A stretch of 64,000 nt of DNA from contig NZ_FXWM01000001.1 in assembly GCF_900177675.1 (NCBI RefSeq), forward strand, positions 4,907,001 through 4,971,000, written 5' to 3'. Within the stretch, counting starts at the first letter, position 1. Each line of letters starts with the position of its first letter. The notes below the pieces were generated by a model. That model ran no database searches. It was not told where the DNA came from and was given only the letters and a program-made list of their open reading frames with translations. Shown here piece by piece: positions 1 to 9,152 of the stretch. The position numbers and the translations under genes were made by a program. The stretch comes from Bacillus sp. OV166 (GTDB lineage: Bacteria; Bacillota; Bacilli; Bacillales; Cytobacillaceae).

Positions 1-762
1 TGCACCAGCCTCCTGCATATGATAGCCCGAAATACTAATACTATTAAACTTTGGCATGTATTTTGACGTATATTCAAAAATATCAGCTATTATTTTCATT
101 GACATTTCCGGAGGGTAAATATAAGTATTACGAACCATATATTCCTTTAAAATGTCATTTTGGATGGTTCCCGCCAGCTTCTCTTGACTTACACCTTGTT
201 CTTCAGCCGTCACGATGAAAAAAGCAAGAATGGGCAGAACGGCCCCGTTCATGGTCATTGAAACGGACATTTGGTCTAAAGGTATCCCCTCAAATAACGT
301 CTTCATATCAAGGATAGAATCAATGGCCACCCCTGCTTTACCGACATCTCCGACAACACGTGGATGATCAGAGTCATAGCCGCGGTGGGTGGCTAAATCA
401 AAGGCAACCGATAATCCCTTTTGCCCCATCGCTAAATTTCTGCGGTAAAAGGCATTGCTTTCCTCTGCAGTTGAAAAGCCTGCATATTGTCTCACTGTCC
501 ACGGCCGATTAACATACATCGTTGGATAAGGCCCTCTTGTATAAGGAGGGAGTCCCGGCAGATTGTCTATATGCTCAAGATCTTCACGATCTTCTTTTGT
601 ATAGAGTGGTTTTAAACTGATTTGTTCATTTGTCTCGAACAGTAGATCATCAATGGAGGTATTTATCTCTTTGTGTACTTTTTGCTGCCACTCTTCTTTG
701 GTCATAAAACTTTGATTGTCAAATAAAGAAATATTTTGAAAATCAGGCTTTTGTTTCTTCAA
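1..762 (-). CDS. mutB: Methylmalonyl-CoA mutase large subunit, N-terminal 254 residues (runs off window)
   Basis: Large, catalytic subunit of the adenosylcobalamin-dependent mutase that interconverts methylmalonyl-CoA and succinyl-CoA. The frame stays open from a TTG at 762 to the window edge. The visible part includes the conserved TRGPYPTMY substrate-binding stretch and the following RPWTVRQYAGF segment. The TTG is chosen because GGAGGTGA (769-776) lies 6 nt upstream and the family N-terminus fits. It overlaps the 3' end of mutA by 20 nt, so the two subunits are translationally coupled. The B12-binding C-terminal domain lies outside the window. Family call is secure; the TTG start is inferred. 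Confidence 0.93.
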   Translation of the reverse strand, partial: MKKQKPDFQNISLFDNQSFMTKEEWQQKVHKEINTSIDDLLFETNEQISLKPLYTKEDREDLEHIDNLPGLPPYTRGPYPTMYVNRPWTVRQYAGFSTAEESNAFYRRNLAMGQKGLSVAFDLATHRGYDSDHPRVVGDVGKAGVAIDSILDMKTLFEGIPLDQMSVSMTMNGAVLPILAFFIVTAEEQGVSQEKLAGTIQNDILKEYMVRNTYIYPPEMSMKIIADIFEYTSKYMPKFNSISISGYHMQEAGA

Positions 763-2641
763 TCTTGCTCACCTCCAGGTCGTTAAGGATTGACGAAAGC
801 GTTTCGTAGCAATTGCTTTTCATATGGATAAACTGCTTAATACCAGCATCCTTCCATCGGTCCAGTTCTTCTTTTTCTGGAAGGCCTGCTAAGTAAAAAA
901 TCAACTCAGGGAATTCCGTTTTTAGAGAAGGCAGGATTCCATAACCGATTATTTCATATTGTTCATTCGTACCGCATAAGCAATAATACTTGGCAGGCGT
1001 TTCTAAAATAAATTGTCTAGCTTCCTCTAAAGATAATATCGGCTTACTTTCGGCTGCTTTCAAACCGCCTGCTGCAAGAAAGCCCTTCATAAAATCAAGT
1101 CTTGCTTTATGCTGCTTTAATCCACCAAGACAAATCATCCCTACAGTCGGCTTTGAGCCTAATTTTTCTTCGAGATCCTTTGCCTTTTTTCGCAATTCTT
1201 CAAATGGTTCTGCCAATCTCAGATCCGGAATGGCCTCTATTTTTATTAAAGAGTTTTCCATATTAGTAAAATATGAATTTCTCGTTTGAGTTTTTTTATG
1301 CGTAACAATTTCATCCAGATTAGCGTAGACATTTGTTCCAACAATGCTTTTCTTTCTTGTTTGAACATCTTGATTCTTTTTTTCATAGACAACAGCAATC
1401 TCCTGCTGCAGCCAATTTGTTTTTAAAGTTTCTAGAATACCACCATTTGCTTCAATTTGTTGAAAAAATCCCCAAGCTTTTTCAGCTAAGTCATTGGTTA
1501 GTTCTTCTACATACCAAGAACCTCCAGCAGGATCAATCACTTTTGTTAGATGTGCTTCTTCCTTCAAAAGAAGTTGCGCATTTCTAGCAATTCTTTCCGA
1601 AAACGAAGTGGCACCTGTGAGATCATCGAAGGGTCGCACATGCAAGTATTGAATGCCCCCAACCACGGCCGCAAAGGCTTCATTTCCAGCACGCAGAAGG
1701 TTTACATTCGGGTCATTAACTGTTTTTGTGAAAGAAGAAGTTTCAGCAGCTATATGCAACCTGCCCATATCATCAGTAGATCCGTAAACATTACTTATTC
1801 GATTCCAAAGGACTCGAGCGGCACGAAGTTTTGCAATTTCCATAAAAAAATTGCTGCCAATCGAAAATTGGAAGATCATTTTTGCAAAGATTTCATCCAG
1901 TTCCATGCCTGCATTCTGAAGGTTTTCAAGGTAAAATATCCCTTCAGCCATTGCAATCCCTAGTTCTTGAACAGCGCTCGCCCCACCATTATGATATGGA
2001 GCAGTATCTATTAGAATTGTACGCACATTAGGTAATTTTTCATTTGAGTGGACAATGTTTTTAACCCAATCATTGAAAAATTCCTCAGAAATACATCCCT
2101 CTTCAGCGAAAATGGCGACGGGATCAGCTCCAATATATCCTCGGAGTTTGTCGATAGCCCCTTCTTGTTCCGCCATTCTTTCTAATTTCGAAAGAAAAGC
2201 AATTTGTAAACTTTTTGCGTTAATTGAAAATGGATATTGGAAATAGGATTCTCCTAATAATTTTGCTAGGTTTGTTTCGACTTCTAGTAAAGCTTTTGAG
2301 ACTTTAAATGAAATAGCCGTTTGGCCTTTATTAAATGATTGTCTGAGTTTCTGCTCCAACTCTTCTGCGGTTTGATAGGAGAGTTGTTGGGCGACCACCC
2401 AGTCATTTGTCAAGTAACCTAACGGATAGGTCCCTCTTCTAAAATCTGAACCTCCTGGAAAATCAGGTACTGGTCGCTCATCTTGATGGGTATAAAGCGG
2501 TTTCAAAATAATGTTTTCATATGTAGTAGTTTGTAAGGATTCAACCGTTTTTCCTTTTAAAGATTGCTCTGCTTTAGTTTTCCATTCATGTGTGGATCCT
2601 GAAGGAAAAGACTGATTCTTTATTTTTTCCAAACTTTTCAT
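743..2641 (-). CDS. mutA: Methylmalonyl-CoA mutase small subunit
   Basis: Non-catalytic small subunit that pairs with MutB in the heterodimeric B12 mutase. About 632 residues: a TIM-barrel mutase domain, then a degenerate B12-type domain that lacks the DxHxxG cobalamin ligand motif, as expected for the small subunit. The frame is open to 2677, but the purine-rich GGGAGGGGG lies directly before ATG 2641, so the start is either this ATG or TTG 2632, which has better Shine-Dalgarno spacing. It follows the terminator of the bkd operon, so it probably has its own promoter. The pathway link is propionyl-CoA from Val/Ile breakdown. Confidence 0.93.
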   Translation of the reverse strand: MKSLEKIKNQSFPSGSTHEWKTKAEQSLKGKTVESLQTTTYENIILKPLYTHQDERPVPDFPGGSDFRRGTYPLGYLTNDWVVAQQLSYQTAEELEQKLRQSFNKGQTAISFKVSKALLEVETNLAKLLGESYFQYPFSINAKSLQIAFLSKLERMAEQEGAIDKLRGYIGADPVAIFAEEGCISEEFFNDWVKNIVHSNEKLPNVRTILIDTAPYHNGGASAVQELGIAMAEGIFYLENLQNAGMELDEIFAKMIFQFSIGSNFFMEIAKLRAARVLWNRISNVYGSTDDMGRLHIAAETSSFTKTVNDPNVNLLRAGNEAFAAVVGGIQYLHVRPFDDLTGATSFSERIARNAQLLLKEEAHLTKVIDPAGGSWYVEELTNDLAEKAWGFFQQIEANGGILETLKTNWLQQEIAVVYEKKNQDVQTRKKSIVGTNVYANLDEIVTHKKTQTRNSYFTNMENSLIKIEAIPDLRLAEPFEELRKKAKDLEEKLGSKPTVGMICLGGLKQHKARLDFMKGFLAAGGLKAAESKPILSLEEARQFILETPAKYYCLCGTNEQYEIIGYGILPSLKTEFPELIFYLAGLPEKEELDRWKDAGIKQFIHMKSNCYETLSSILNDLEVSKIEETKA

Positions 2642-2730
2642 CCCCCTCCCATTATACATAATTGAAATAAAATTCAATTAATTCTACTAAGTACTATTTT
2701 ATGGTACAAACACAATTCAAGCAATTAAAA

Positions 2731-2770
2731 ACAAAATAACCGCTGCCAAGCATGGAAGCGGTTGTTTTGT
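2731..2770 (-). terminator. Rho-independent terminator of the bkd operon
   Basis: On the minus strand an AACCGCT...AGCGGTT stem with a short loop is followed by ATTTTGTTTTT. It sits directly downstream of the bkdB stop codon and separates the bkd operon from mutAB. Confidence 0.85.
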
Positions 2771-4069
2771 TTAGTAAATCGAAGTTGTTGATTTTGATGT
2801 ATTTTCAAGTATTTCTTTTACGCGTTGTAGGAATCGGCCGCAAACAAGTCCGTCCAACACTCTATGATCAAGTGACATACATAAATTCACCATATCACGG
2901 ACAGCAATCATTCCATTATTCATGACAACTGGACGCTTGACGATGGACTCCACTTGCAAAATGGCTGCTTGTGGATAATTGATGATACCCATTGATTGAA
3001 CAGAGCCGAATGAACCTGTGTTGTTTACGGTGAAGGCTCCGCCTTGCATATCTTCTGATCTTAGCTTTCCAGTTCTCACTTTGACAGCAAGTTCAGAGAT
3101 TTCACGTGCAATCCCCTTAACTGTCTTTTCATCTGCCTGTTTAATGACAGGAACATAGAGAGCATCGTCCGTTGCTACTGCTATCGAAATATTGATATCT
3201 TTCTTTTGGATGATTTTATCTCCCGCCCACATTGAATTGATTTGCGGGAATTCTTTCAGAGCTTGCGCAACGGCTTTGACAAAGAAAGCGAAGAAAGTTA
3301 AATTGAATCCTTCTTTTTTCTTAAATTCATCTTTGAGGGAGTTGCGGTACTCCACCAAATTAGTTGCATCCACTTCAATCATTGTCCAGGCATGCGGTGC
3401 TTCGTGTTTACTGCGCAGCATATTAGCGGCAATCGCTTTGCGGATGCCTGTCACAGGGATTTCAATATCACCAACTGCAACCGGAATATTGACAGCTTGT
3501 GCAGATGCTGTAGGCGTAGAAACTGACTGAGTTGCTGCTTGTGTTGATGCTTCCACAACTGCTGGCTCTTTGTTAATTTCAACATTTTGTTCTGCAACTG
3601 GAATATTTCCTGATTCAATTAATTTTAATAGATCTTTTCTGGTAATTCGCCCACCAGCACCGGTGCCTGACACCTTTGTTAAATCGATCCCATGTTCTTG
3701 AGAAATTTTTAGAACTGCAGGTGAATAACGGGCCTTGTTTCCTTGATCCACTGGTTCTGCATTTACTGCAACGCTTTGTGCAGCGGCATCGCTTGTTACC
3801 AAAGCCACAGTTTCCTGGGGAGTTCCACCTTCCATTTCAATCGTGCAAATCATTTCACCAACTGCTAAGGTTTCACCTTCTTCAGCGATTAACTCCTTAA
3901 CCACACCTGTAAAGGAGGATGGAACTTCTGCATTTACCTTATCTGTCATAACCTCTGCTAGGGGGTCGTATTTATTTACTTTATCGCCAACGGATACGAG
4001 CCATTTACTAATCGTGCCTTCGGTTACACTTTCCCCTAACTGAGGCATTTTAATTTGTTCAATTACCAC
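2771..4069 (-). CDS. bkdB: Branched-chain alpha-keto acid dehydrogenase E2 (dihydrolipoamide acyltransferase)
   Basis: E2 core of the branched-chain keto acid dehydrogenase; moves the acyl group from E1 through lipoyl-lysine to CoA. Domains: lipoyl domain at residues 1-76 with target lysine K44 in TDKVN; E3/E1-binding domain at about 112-148 (RYSPAVLK...GRITRKDLL); Ala/Pro/Thr-rich linkers; catalytic domain from about 200 with the DHRVLDG active-site motif near the C-terminus. 432 residues, normal for Bacillus. Start is GTG 4069 with GGAGGG 8 nt upstream. Last gene of the operon, followed by a terminator. Lipoylation would depend on LipM, encoded at 54.4 kb. Confidence 0.96.
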   Translation of the reverse strand: MVIEQIKMPQLGESVTEGTISKWLVSVGDKVNKYDPLAEVMTDKVNAEVPSSFTGVVKELIAEEGETLAVGEMICTIEMEGGTPQETVALVTSDAAAQSVAVNAEPVDQGNKARYSPAVLKISQEHGIDLTKVSGTGAGGRITRKDLLKLIESGNIPVAEQNVEINKEPAVVEASTQAATQSVSTPTASAQAVNIPVAVGDIEIPVTGIRKAIAANMLRSKHEAPHAWTMIEVDATNLVEYRNSLKDEFKKKEGFNLTFFAFFVKAVAQALKEFPQINSMWAGDKIIQKKDINISIAVATDDALYVPVIKQADEKTVKGIAREISELAVKVRTGKLRSEDMQGGAFTVNNTGSFGSVQSMGIINYPQAAILQVESIVKRPVVMNNGMIAVRDMVNLCMSLDHRVLDGLVCGRFLQRVKEILENTSKSTTSIY

Positions 4070-4088
4070 TTTTTACACCCTCCTATTG

Positions 4089-4206
4089 TCCAGCTCCGGC
4101 GCCTAGCCCCTCGAGTCGCTTCGGTCCAGCCAATGAAGTCAAAAAACGACTTCACTGTCAGGCCCGGAAGCAGCTGTCGGGGCTGAACAAGTGCCTCCGC
4201 TTTTCG
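4089..4206 (+). repeat. GC-rich intercistronic repeat, copy A
   Basis: About 118 bp beginning GTCCAGCTCCGGCGCC and ending near TGCCTCCGCTTTTCG, filling the bkdAB-bkdB gap. It is homologous to copy B (6231-6349, opposite orientation), including GCGCCTAGCCCCTCGAG, and to the short copy C (9091-9150). It holds an internal GAAGTC/GACTTC hairpin and is far richer in GC than its surroundings. No open frame is conserved. It resembles the small dispersed repeats common in Bacillaceae genomes. Confidence 0.8.
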
Positions 4207-4207
4207 T

Positions 4208-5191
4208 TTAATACTCAGCTAATTCGCGCATGGCTTTTTCGACTTTATCCGGATTTACCATAAAGAATTTTTCCATTGTTGGAGAATACGGCATTGCCGG
4301 TACATCTGGTCCAGCTAAGCGCATAATTGGTGCATCTAATTCAAATAAGCAATTTTCAGCTATGATCGCAGAGACTTCACTAATAATGCTGCCTTCTTTT
4401 GTGTCTTCTGTAACAAGAAGGACCTTACCCGTTTTCGATGCAGCTTCAATGATTGCTTCTTTATCAAGTGGATACACAGTCCTCAAATCAAGAATATGTG
4501 TTGAGATTCCATCCTTCGCTAATTTTTCAGCAGCTTGAAGGGCAAAATGAACACATAGACCATAAGTAATAACAGTAATATCTTCTCCCTGGCGCTTTAC
4601 ATCCGCTTTTCCGATTGGAAGAGTGTAATCATCAGTCGGGACCTCACCTTTGATTAATCGATAGGCCCGTTTATGTTCGAAGAATAATACCGGATCATTG
4701 TCACGGACGGCAGCTTTTAATAGTCCCTTCGCATCGTAAGGTGTGGAGGGCATCACAATTTTCAATCCAGGCTGATTAGCAAAAATAGCTTCAACTGACT
4801 GGGAATGATAAAGTGCACCATGAACACCACCGCCATATGGTGCACGAATAACCATCGGACAGCTCCAGTCATTATTAGAGCGATAGCGGATTTTTGCAGC
4901 TTCCGAGATAATTTGATTAACTGCCGGCATAATAAAGTCGGCAAATTGCATTTCAGCAATCGGCCGCATGCCATACATCGCTGCACCGATTCCTACCCCA
5001 GCAATTGCTGATTCGGCAAGAGGTGTATCAATGACACGCTCTTCCCCAAATTGTTCATACAATCCTTGCGTCGCCTTAAACACACCGCCTTTTAAGCCAA
5101 CATCTTCACCAAGAACAAAAACCCTTGGATCTCGTTCCATTTCTTCTCGCATTGCCATTGTGATTGAATCAATATATGAAATTATCGCCAT
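4208..5191 (-). CDS. bkdAB: Branched-chain alpha-keto acid dehydrogenase E1 beta subunit
   Basis: Beta half of the thiamine-diphosphate E1 heterotetramer that decarboxylates 2-ketoisocaproate, 2-ketoisovalerate and 2-keto-3-methylvalerate. 327 residues, the family length. It opens with the typical MAIISYIDSI and GEDVG cofactor-site segment, and the transketolase C-terminal domain is complete. Its start lies 12 nt from the bkdAA stop, as expected for coupled E1 subunits. A repeat element separates it from bkdB downstream. The alternative acetoin or pyruvate E1 beta is unlikely given the operon context (bcd, ptb, buk). Confidence 0.95.
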   Translation of the reverse strand: MAIISYIDSITMAMREEMERDPRVFVLGEDVGLKGGVFKATQGLYEQFGEERVIDTPLAESAIAGVGIGAAMYGMRPIAEMQFADFIMPAVNQIISEAAKIRYRSNNDWSCPMVIRAPYGGGVHGALYHSQSVEAIFANQPGLKIVMPSTPYDAKGLLKAAVRDNDPVLFFEHKRAYRLIKGEVPTDDYTLPIGKADVKRQGEDITVITYGLCVHFALQAAEKLAKDGISTHILDLRTVYPLDKEAIIEAASKTGKVLLVTEDTKEGSIISEVSAIIAENCLFELDAPIMRLAGPDVPAMPYSPTMEKFFMVNPDKVEKAMRELAEY

Positions 5192-5203
5192 GTTTCATCC
5201 CCC

Positions 5204-6199
5204 TTACAAGTCCGCATAAACATATTTCAGTGCTTCTTCCGGTGCAGAATACGGAGCATTTTCTGCATAGTCAGTCGCTTCATTCACTTGCTTCATCACG
5301 CGGTCATTGATTTCCTTCTCCAACTCATCATTCATGACACCAGTTTCCTTTAAATAGGCCCCAAAAGTTATAATTGGGTCTTGTGTTTTGGCTTTTGCAA
5401 CCTCATCTGGAGCACGGTAGGAACGGTCGTCATCATCAGAAGAGTGTGGAGTTAGACGATACGATATGGTTTCAATCAATGAAGGGCCTTCCCCACGACG
5501 GCCACGCTCCGCTGCTTCCTTTACGACTTTATAAACTTCTAATGGGTCGTTCCCATTAACAGTAAAGCCAGGCATACCATATCCAATCGCACGATCTGAA
5601 ACCTTTTCACACGCTAATTGTTTTTCGATTGGGACAGAGATCGCGTACTTGTTATTTTCACACATGAAGATAACTGGAAGTTTATGTACACCTGCAAAGT
5701 TTGCCCCCTCATGGAAATCCCCTTGGTTAGAGGAACCCTCTCCAAATGTTACAAACGTAACCAGGTCTTTTCTTTCCATCTTCCCGGCAAGGGCAATTCC
5801 AACTGCATGTGGTACCTGAGTTGTAACTGGCGAAGAACCTGTGACAATCCGATTTTTCTTTTGGCCAAAATGGCCAGGCATTTGACGACTACCAGAATTA
5901 GGGTCTTCTGCTTTTGCAAAACCGGATAGCATCAGTTCCCTTGGAGTCATACCAAAAGCCAATACTACCCCCATATCACGATAATATGGAAGAACATAAT
6001 CTTTTTCACGATCTAGTGCAAATGCCGCTCCCACCTGTGCTGCTTCTTGACCTTGACAAGAAATAACAAATGGTATTTTACCAGCGCGGTTCAATAACCA
6101 CATCCGTTCATCAATTCGGCGGGCTAAAAGCATAGTTTCATACATTTCCAATACTTTTCCGTCGCTTAAACCTAAAGCATCATGACGCTTTTCTGTCAT
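5204..6199 (-). CDS. bkdAA: Branched-chain alpha-keto acid dehydrogenase E1 alpha subunit
   Basis: Alpha half of the branched-chain keto acid decarboxylase. 331 residues. The thiamine-diphosphate/Mg motif is visible as GEGSSNQGDFHEG followed about 20 residues later by ENN (about residues 152-183), and the phosphorylation-loop-like RLTPHSSDDDD near residue 265 is typical of E1 alpha. It acts with BkdAB, BkdB and LpdV in the cytoplasm to supply branched acyl-CoA for branched fatty acid synthesis or energy. Start ATG 6199 with GGGAGG upstream. Confidence 0.95.
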   Translation of the reverse strand: MTEKRHDALGLSDGKVLEMYETMLLARRIDERMWLLNRAGKIPFVISCQGQEAAQVGAAFALDREKDYVLPYYRDMGVVLAFGMTPRELMLSGFAKAEDPNSGSRQMPGHFGQKKNRIVTGSSPVTTQVPHAVGIALAGKMERKDLVTFVTFGEGSSNQGDFHEGANFAGVHKLPVIFMCENNKYAISVPIEKQLACEKVSDRAIGYGMPGFTVNGNDPLEVYKVVKEAAERGRRGEGPSLIETISYRLTPHSSDDDDRSYRAPDEVAKAKTQDPIITFGAYLKETGVMNDELEKEINDRVMKQVNEATDYAENAPYSAPEEALKYVYADL

Positions 6200-6230
6200 T
6201 TAGTTCTTACCTCCCAATTGTTCATAGAAA

Positions 6231-6349
6231 TGCGGAAGCGCCTTGATCAGCCCCGACAAGCGCTGGAGAGCCTGCCGATGAAGTCGTTCTTTTGAATTCA
6301 TCGACAGGATCGAAGCGACCTCGAGGGGCTAGGCGCTGCAGCTAGACAC
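6231..6349 (-). repeat. GC-rich intercistronic repeat, copy B
   Basis: Same element as copy A at 4089 but inverted. Read on the minus strand it begins GTCTAGCTGCAGCGCC, contains a GATGAA...TTCATC hairpin and ends GGCGCTTCCGC. It fills the lpdV-bkdAA gap inside the bkd operon. Confidence 0.8.
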
Positions 6350-6382
6350 TAAAAACCTTTACAATGTTTTTTATTAATTCTT

Positions 6383-7804
6383 TTAAGAATGGATTGCTTT
6401 CCCATCAACTGCGAGTGCAGCTTCACCAATTGCCTCTGACAAAGTTGGGTGTGGATGAATTGTATGTGCAATTTCCCAAGGTGTCGCATCTAATACCATC
6501 GCAAGCCCTGCCTCGGTAATCATATCCGTTACATGTGGACCAATCATATGCACCCCAAGAATATCATTGGACTCCTCATCAGCAACAATTTTTACAAATC
6601 CATCAGATTCTCCAAAAACAAGTGCCTTCCCAATCGCACGAAAAGAAAACTTACCAATTTTCACTTTATGACCTTTTTCTATTGCTTGATCTTCTGTTAT
6701 CCCGACGCTTGAAACTTCTGGATTACTATAAATACATCTAGAGACTAAATTATAGTCAAATGGAGTAGGATCTTTCCCAGCGATATGTTCAACAGCTACA
6801 ATCCCTTCATGTGAAGCAACATGGGCCAGTTGTAATCCACCAATCACATCACCAATCGCATAAATATGCGATTCTTTTGTTTGAAAAAATTCATTTGTTA
6901 AAATAAAACCCTTCTCCACTTGTATTTCTGTATTATCAAGCCCAATTCCTTCTGTATTTGCTTGACGTCCAACCGAAACTAGAATTTTTTCTGCTTTAAA
7001 CTCTTTCAAAGCACCTTTAACTTCTGCAGAAATCGCCACGCCATTATCCTTAACCAACGTTTCTGGGAGCACTTTTGCACTTGTAACAAGTTTAATTCCC
7101 TTTTTCTTCATTAAGCGCTGCATTTCTTTTGAGATTTCCTTGTCTTCTGTCGGAATAATGCGGTCAGCATACTCAATAACCGTTACTGTCACACCAAAAT
7201 CAGATAACATAGACGCCCATTCAATTCCAATTACACCCCCACCAACAATAATGATGGAACTTGGAAGTGTTTCTAACTGCAATGCTTCATCAGACGACAT
7301 TATATATTCTCCATCAATTTCAAGCCCTGGAAGTGTCCTCGGTCTAGAACCTGTTGCAACAATTACATTTTTCGGTAGCAGCATTTCATTTTCTTTCCCG
7401 TTATTCATTTCAACAGAAATTGTACCCGGCATCGGTGAAAAGATGGATGGCCCCAAGATTCTGCCTAATCCCTCATAGACATCGATTTTGCCCTGCTTCA
7501 TTAAATGCTGAACGCCTTTGTGAAGTTGATCAATTATTTTATTTTTCCGATCCTGTACTAAACTAAAATCAACCGTTACATCACTTGTGATAACTCCAAA
7601 ATCTTTACTATGTTTGGTTGTTGCATAAACTTCCGCACTTCTAAGGAGCGCTTTACTTGGAATACATCCTTTATGTAAACATGTCCCGCCAAGTTTTCCT
7701 TTTTCTACAATAGCTGTTTTCAATCCAAGCTGAGAGGCCCTAATGGCAGCTACATAGCCACCAGTTCCCCCGCCAAGAACGACCAAATCATATTCTTGTG
7801 CCAT
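6383..7804 (-). CDS. lpdV: Dihydrolipoamide dehydrogenase E3 of the Bkd complex
   Basis: Flavoprotein that reoxidises the dihydrolipoyl arm of E2 with NAD. 473 residues. Visible features: N-terminal FAD Rossmann motif GGGTGGYVAA, redox-active disulfide GGTCLHKGC, second NAD-binding motif VGGGVIGIEWAS near residue 185, FAD motif YAIGDVIGG near 310, and the C-terminal interface with the catalytic HPHPTLSE. It is the operon-specific E3 by position between buk and bkdAA; other E3 paralogues may exist elsewhere in the genome. Confidence 0.95.
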   Translation of the reverse strand: MAQEYDLVVLGGGTGGYVAAIRASQLGLKTAIVEKGKLGGTCLHKGCIPSKALLRSAEVYATTKHSKDFGVITSDVTVDFSLVQDRKNKIIDQLHKGVQHLMKQGKIDVYEGLGRILGPSIFSPMPGTISVEMNNGKENEMLLPKNVIVATGSRPRTLPGLEIDGEYIMSSDEALQLETLPSSIIIVGGGVIGIEWASMLSDFGVTVTVIEYADRIIPTEDKEISKEMQRLMKKKGIKLVTSAKVLPETLVKDNGVAISAEVKGALKEFKAEKILVSVGRQANTEGIGLDNTEIQVEKGFILTNEFFQTKESHIYAIGDVIGGLQLAHVASHEGIVAVEHIAGKDPTPFDYNLVSRCIYSNPEVSSVGITEDQAIEKGHKVKIGKFSFRAIGKALVFGESDGFVKIVADEESNDILGVHMIGPHVTDMITEAGLAMVLDATPWEIAHTIHPHPTLSEAIGEAALAVDGKAIHS

Positions 7805-7825
7805 TTTCTTTCCTCCCCATGTACC

Positions 7826-8929
7826 TTAAATTTTAGCTGTTTTAAATTTACCTGGATAAACTTTTTCCTCTTCTTCACCTCGTAAGACTCGAAGTGCTCC
7901 TTCAGCTAAGGCTTGAAGTTCGTTTTCCCCTGGCTGAACAATAACATCAGCAATCCAATTAATTCGATCGGTGATAGATTTCACAAATCCTTTTCCGTAG
8001 GCAAGGCCTCCAGTCAATATAATTGCATCTACTTTTCCTGATAATACAGTACTAGCAGCCCCAATTTCCTTTGCTACTTGATAGGCCATTGCATCATATA
8101 CAAGCTTTGCCTCATCATCACCAGCTGCTATTCTTTGTTCTACCTTTACCGCATCATTAGTTCCTAGGTAGCCAACAAGGCCACCTTGGCCCACAAGCAT
8201 CTTCATTATTTCTTCACGGTAATATTGCCCCGAGTAACAAAGTGCTACTAAATCCCCAACTGGAACGGTTCCAGCACGTTCAGGGCTAAAAGGTCCATCC
8301 CCATGAAGACCATTATTTACATCAATTACCTTACCATGTTTATGGACACCAACGGTAATCCCACCACCCATATGGGTAACAATTAAATTCAAGTCACTGT
8401 ATTTTTCCCCTAATTCCTTTGCTACCCTTCTTGCGACTGCTTTTTGATTCAAGGCATGAAAGATACTTTTCCGTTCAATTAAGGAAAATCCAGAAATTCT
8501 CGCTAGTGGTTCAAGCTCATCAACAACAACAGGATCAACGATGAAGGAGGGAATATTTAGTCCAGAAGCGATTTCGTAGGCAGTGATTCCGCCAAGATTT
8601 GATGCATGCTGTCCGGCATAACCAGACCGAAGATCCGCTAACATCACATCGTTAACGGCATAGGTTCCACCTTCAATGGGTCTAAGCAAACCTCCACGGC
8701 CACATACTGCAGACAGTTTGGAAATATTTATCCCTTCATTATCCAGTATTTCCAAAATTATCGATTTTCTAAATTCATATTGATCAATTATATTTGCAAA
8801 AGAGTTTATATCCTCTGAATCATGACGAATTGTTTTTTCAAAAATGGAAATATCATTATCGAAAACCCCAATTTTCGTGGATGTCGAGCCTGGGTTGATG
8901 ACGAGAATCCGATATTCATTATCTTGCAA
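7826..8929 (-). CDS. buk: Butyrate (branched-chain fatty acid) kinase
   Basis: Acetokinase-family enzyme that converts butyryl- or branched acyl-phosphate and ADP to the free acid and ATP, giving substrate-level energy from branched-chain amino acids together with Ptb. 367 residues. The phosphate-binding NPGSTSTKIGVF opens the protein, with GRGG near residue 77 and the second phosphate loop ILTGGLAYGKGF near the C-terminus. It lies in the standard bkd operon order. A 223-nt gap carrying a hairpin and repeat copy C precedes it. Confidence 0.95.
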   Translation of the reverse strand: MQDNEYRILVINPGSTSTKIGVFDNDISIFEKTIRHDSEDINSFANIIDQYEFRKSIILEILDNEGINISKLSAVCGRGGLLRPIEGGTYAVNDVMLADLRSGYAGQHASNLGGITAYEIASGLNIPSFIVDPVVVDELEPLARISGFSLIERKSIFHALNQKAVARRVAKELGEKYSDLNLIVTHMGGGITVGVHKHGKVIDVNNGLHGDGPFSPERAGTVPVGDLVALCYSGQYYREEIMKMLVGQGGLVGYLGTNDAVKVEQRIAAGDDEAKLVYDAMAYQVAKEIGAASTVLSGKVDAIILTGGLAYGKGFVKSITDRINWIADVIVQPGENELQALAEGALRVLRGEEEEKVYPGKFKTAKI

Positions 8930-9013
8930 CGTATTTGACCTCCAATTTGTATTTCTTATGATTGAAGTCGTATGGTAATTTAATATAACAATAAGTGCCC
9001 TATGAAAGGCAAA

Positions 9014-9038
9014 GACGCTGAATTCCCATTCAGCGCTC
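9014..9038 (-). other. Hairpin in the bcd-buk intercistronic gap
   Basis: Minus strand: CGCTGAAT/ATTCAGCG stem (8 bp plus one wobble pair) with a GGGA loop, followed by TCTTTGCCTTTC. It could be a weak terminator or attenuator, or an mRNA-processing hairpin, since the genes on both sides belong to one operon. Confidence 0.45.
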
Positions 9039-9090
9039 TGCGGATTTATTTTTGTAAATCCAAATTTTAACTCTTTGAATTTAGATAACT

Positions 9091-9150
9091 GTCTAGCTCC
9101 AGCGCCACGCGGCTAGTGTACTTCGCTAAACGGGCGCTTCCGCTTTTCTT
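9091..9150 (+). repeat. GC-rich intercistronic repeat, short copy C
   Basis: A 60-bp form starting GTCTAGCTCCAGCGCC and ending GGGCGCTTCCGCTTTTC. It shares both ends with copies A and B but lacks their middle, so it is an internally deleted or short variant. It lies immediately after the bcd stop codon. Confidence 0.7.
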
Positions 9151-9152
9151 GT

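Noticed and set aside
2640..2700. FapR- or FadR-like operator in the mutA promoter region (AATAGTACTTAGTAGAATT, and AATTGAA/TTCAATT inverted repeat)
   Set aside because: Only a partial match to the FapR 17-mer, and the inverted repeat is short and AT-rich; both can arise by chance in such sequence.
4089..9150. The GC-rich repeats as insertion sequences
   Set aside because: They are under 120 bp with no transposase frame or target duplication visible; dispersed small repeat is the better description.
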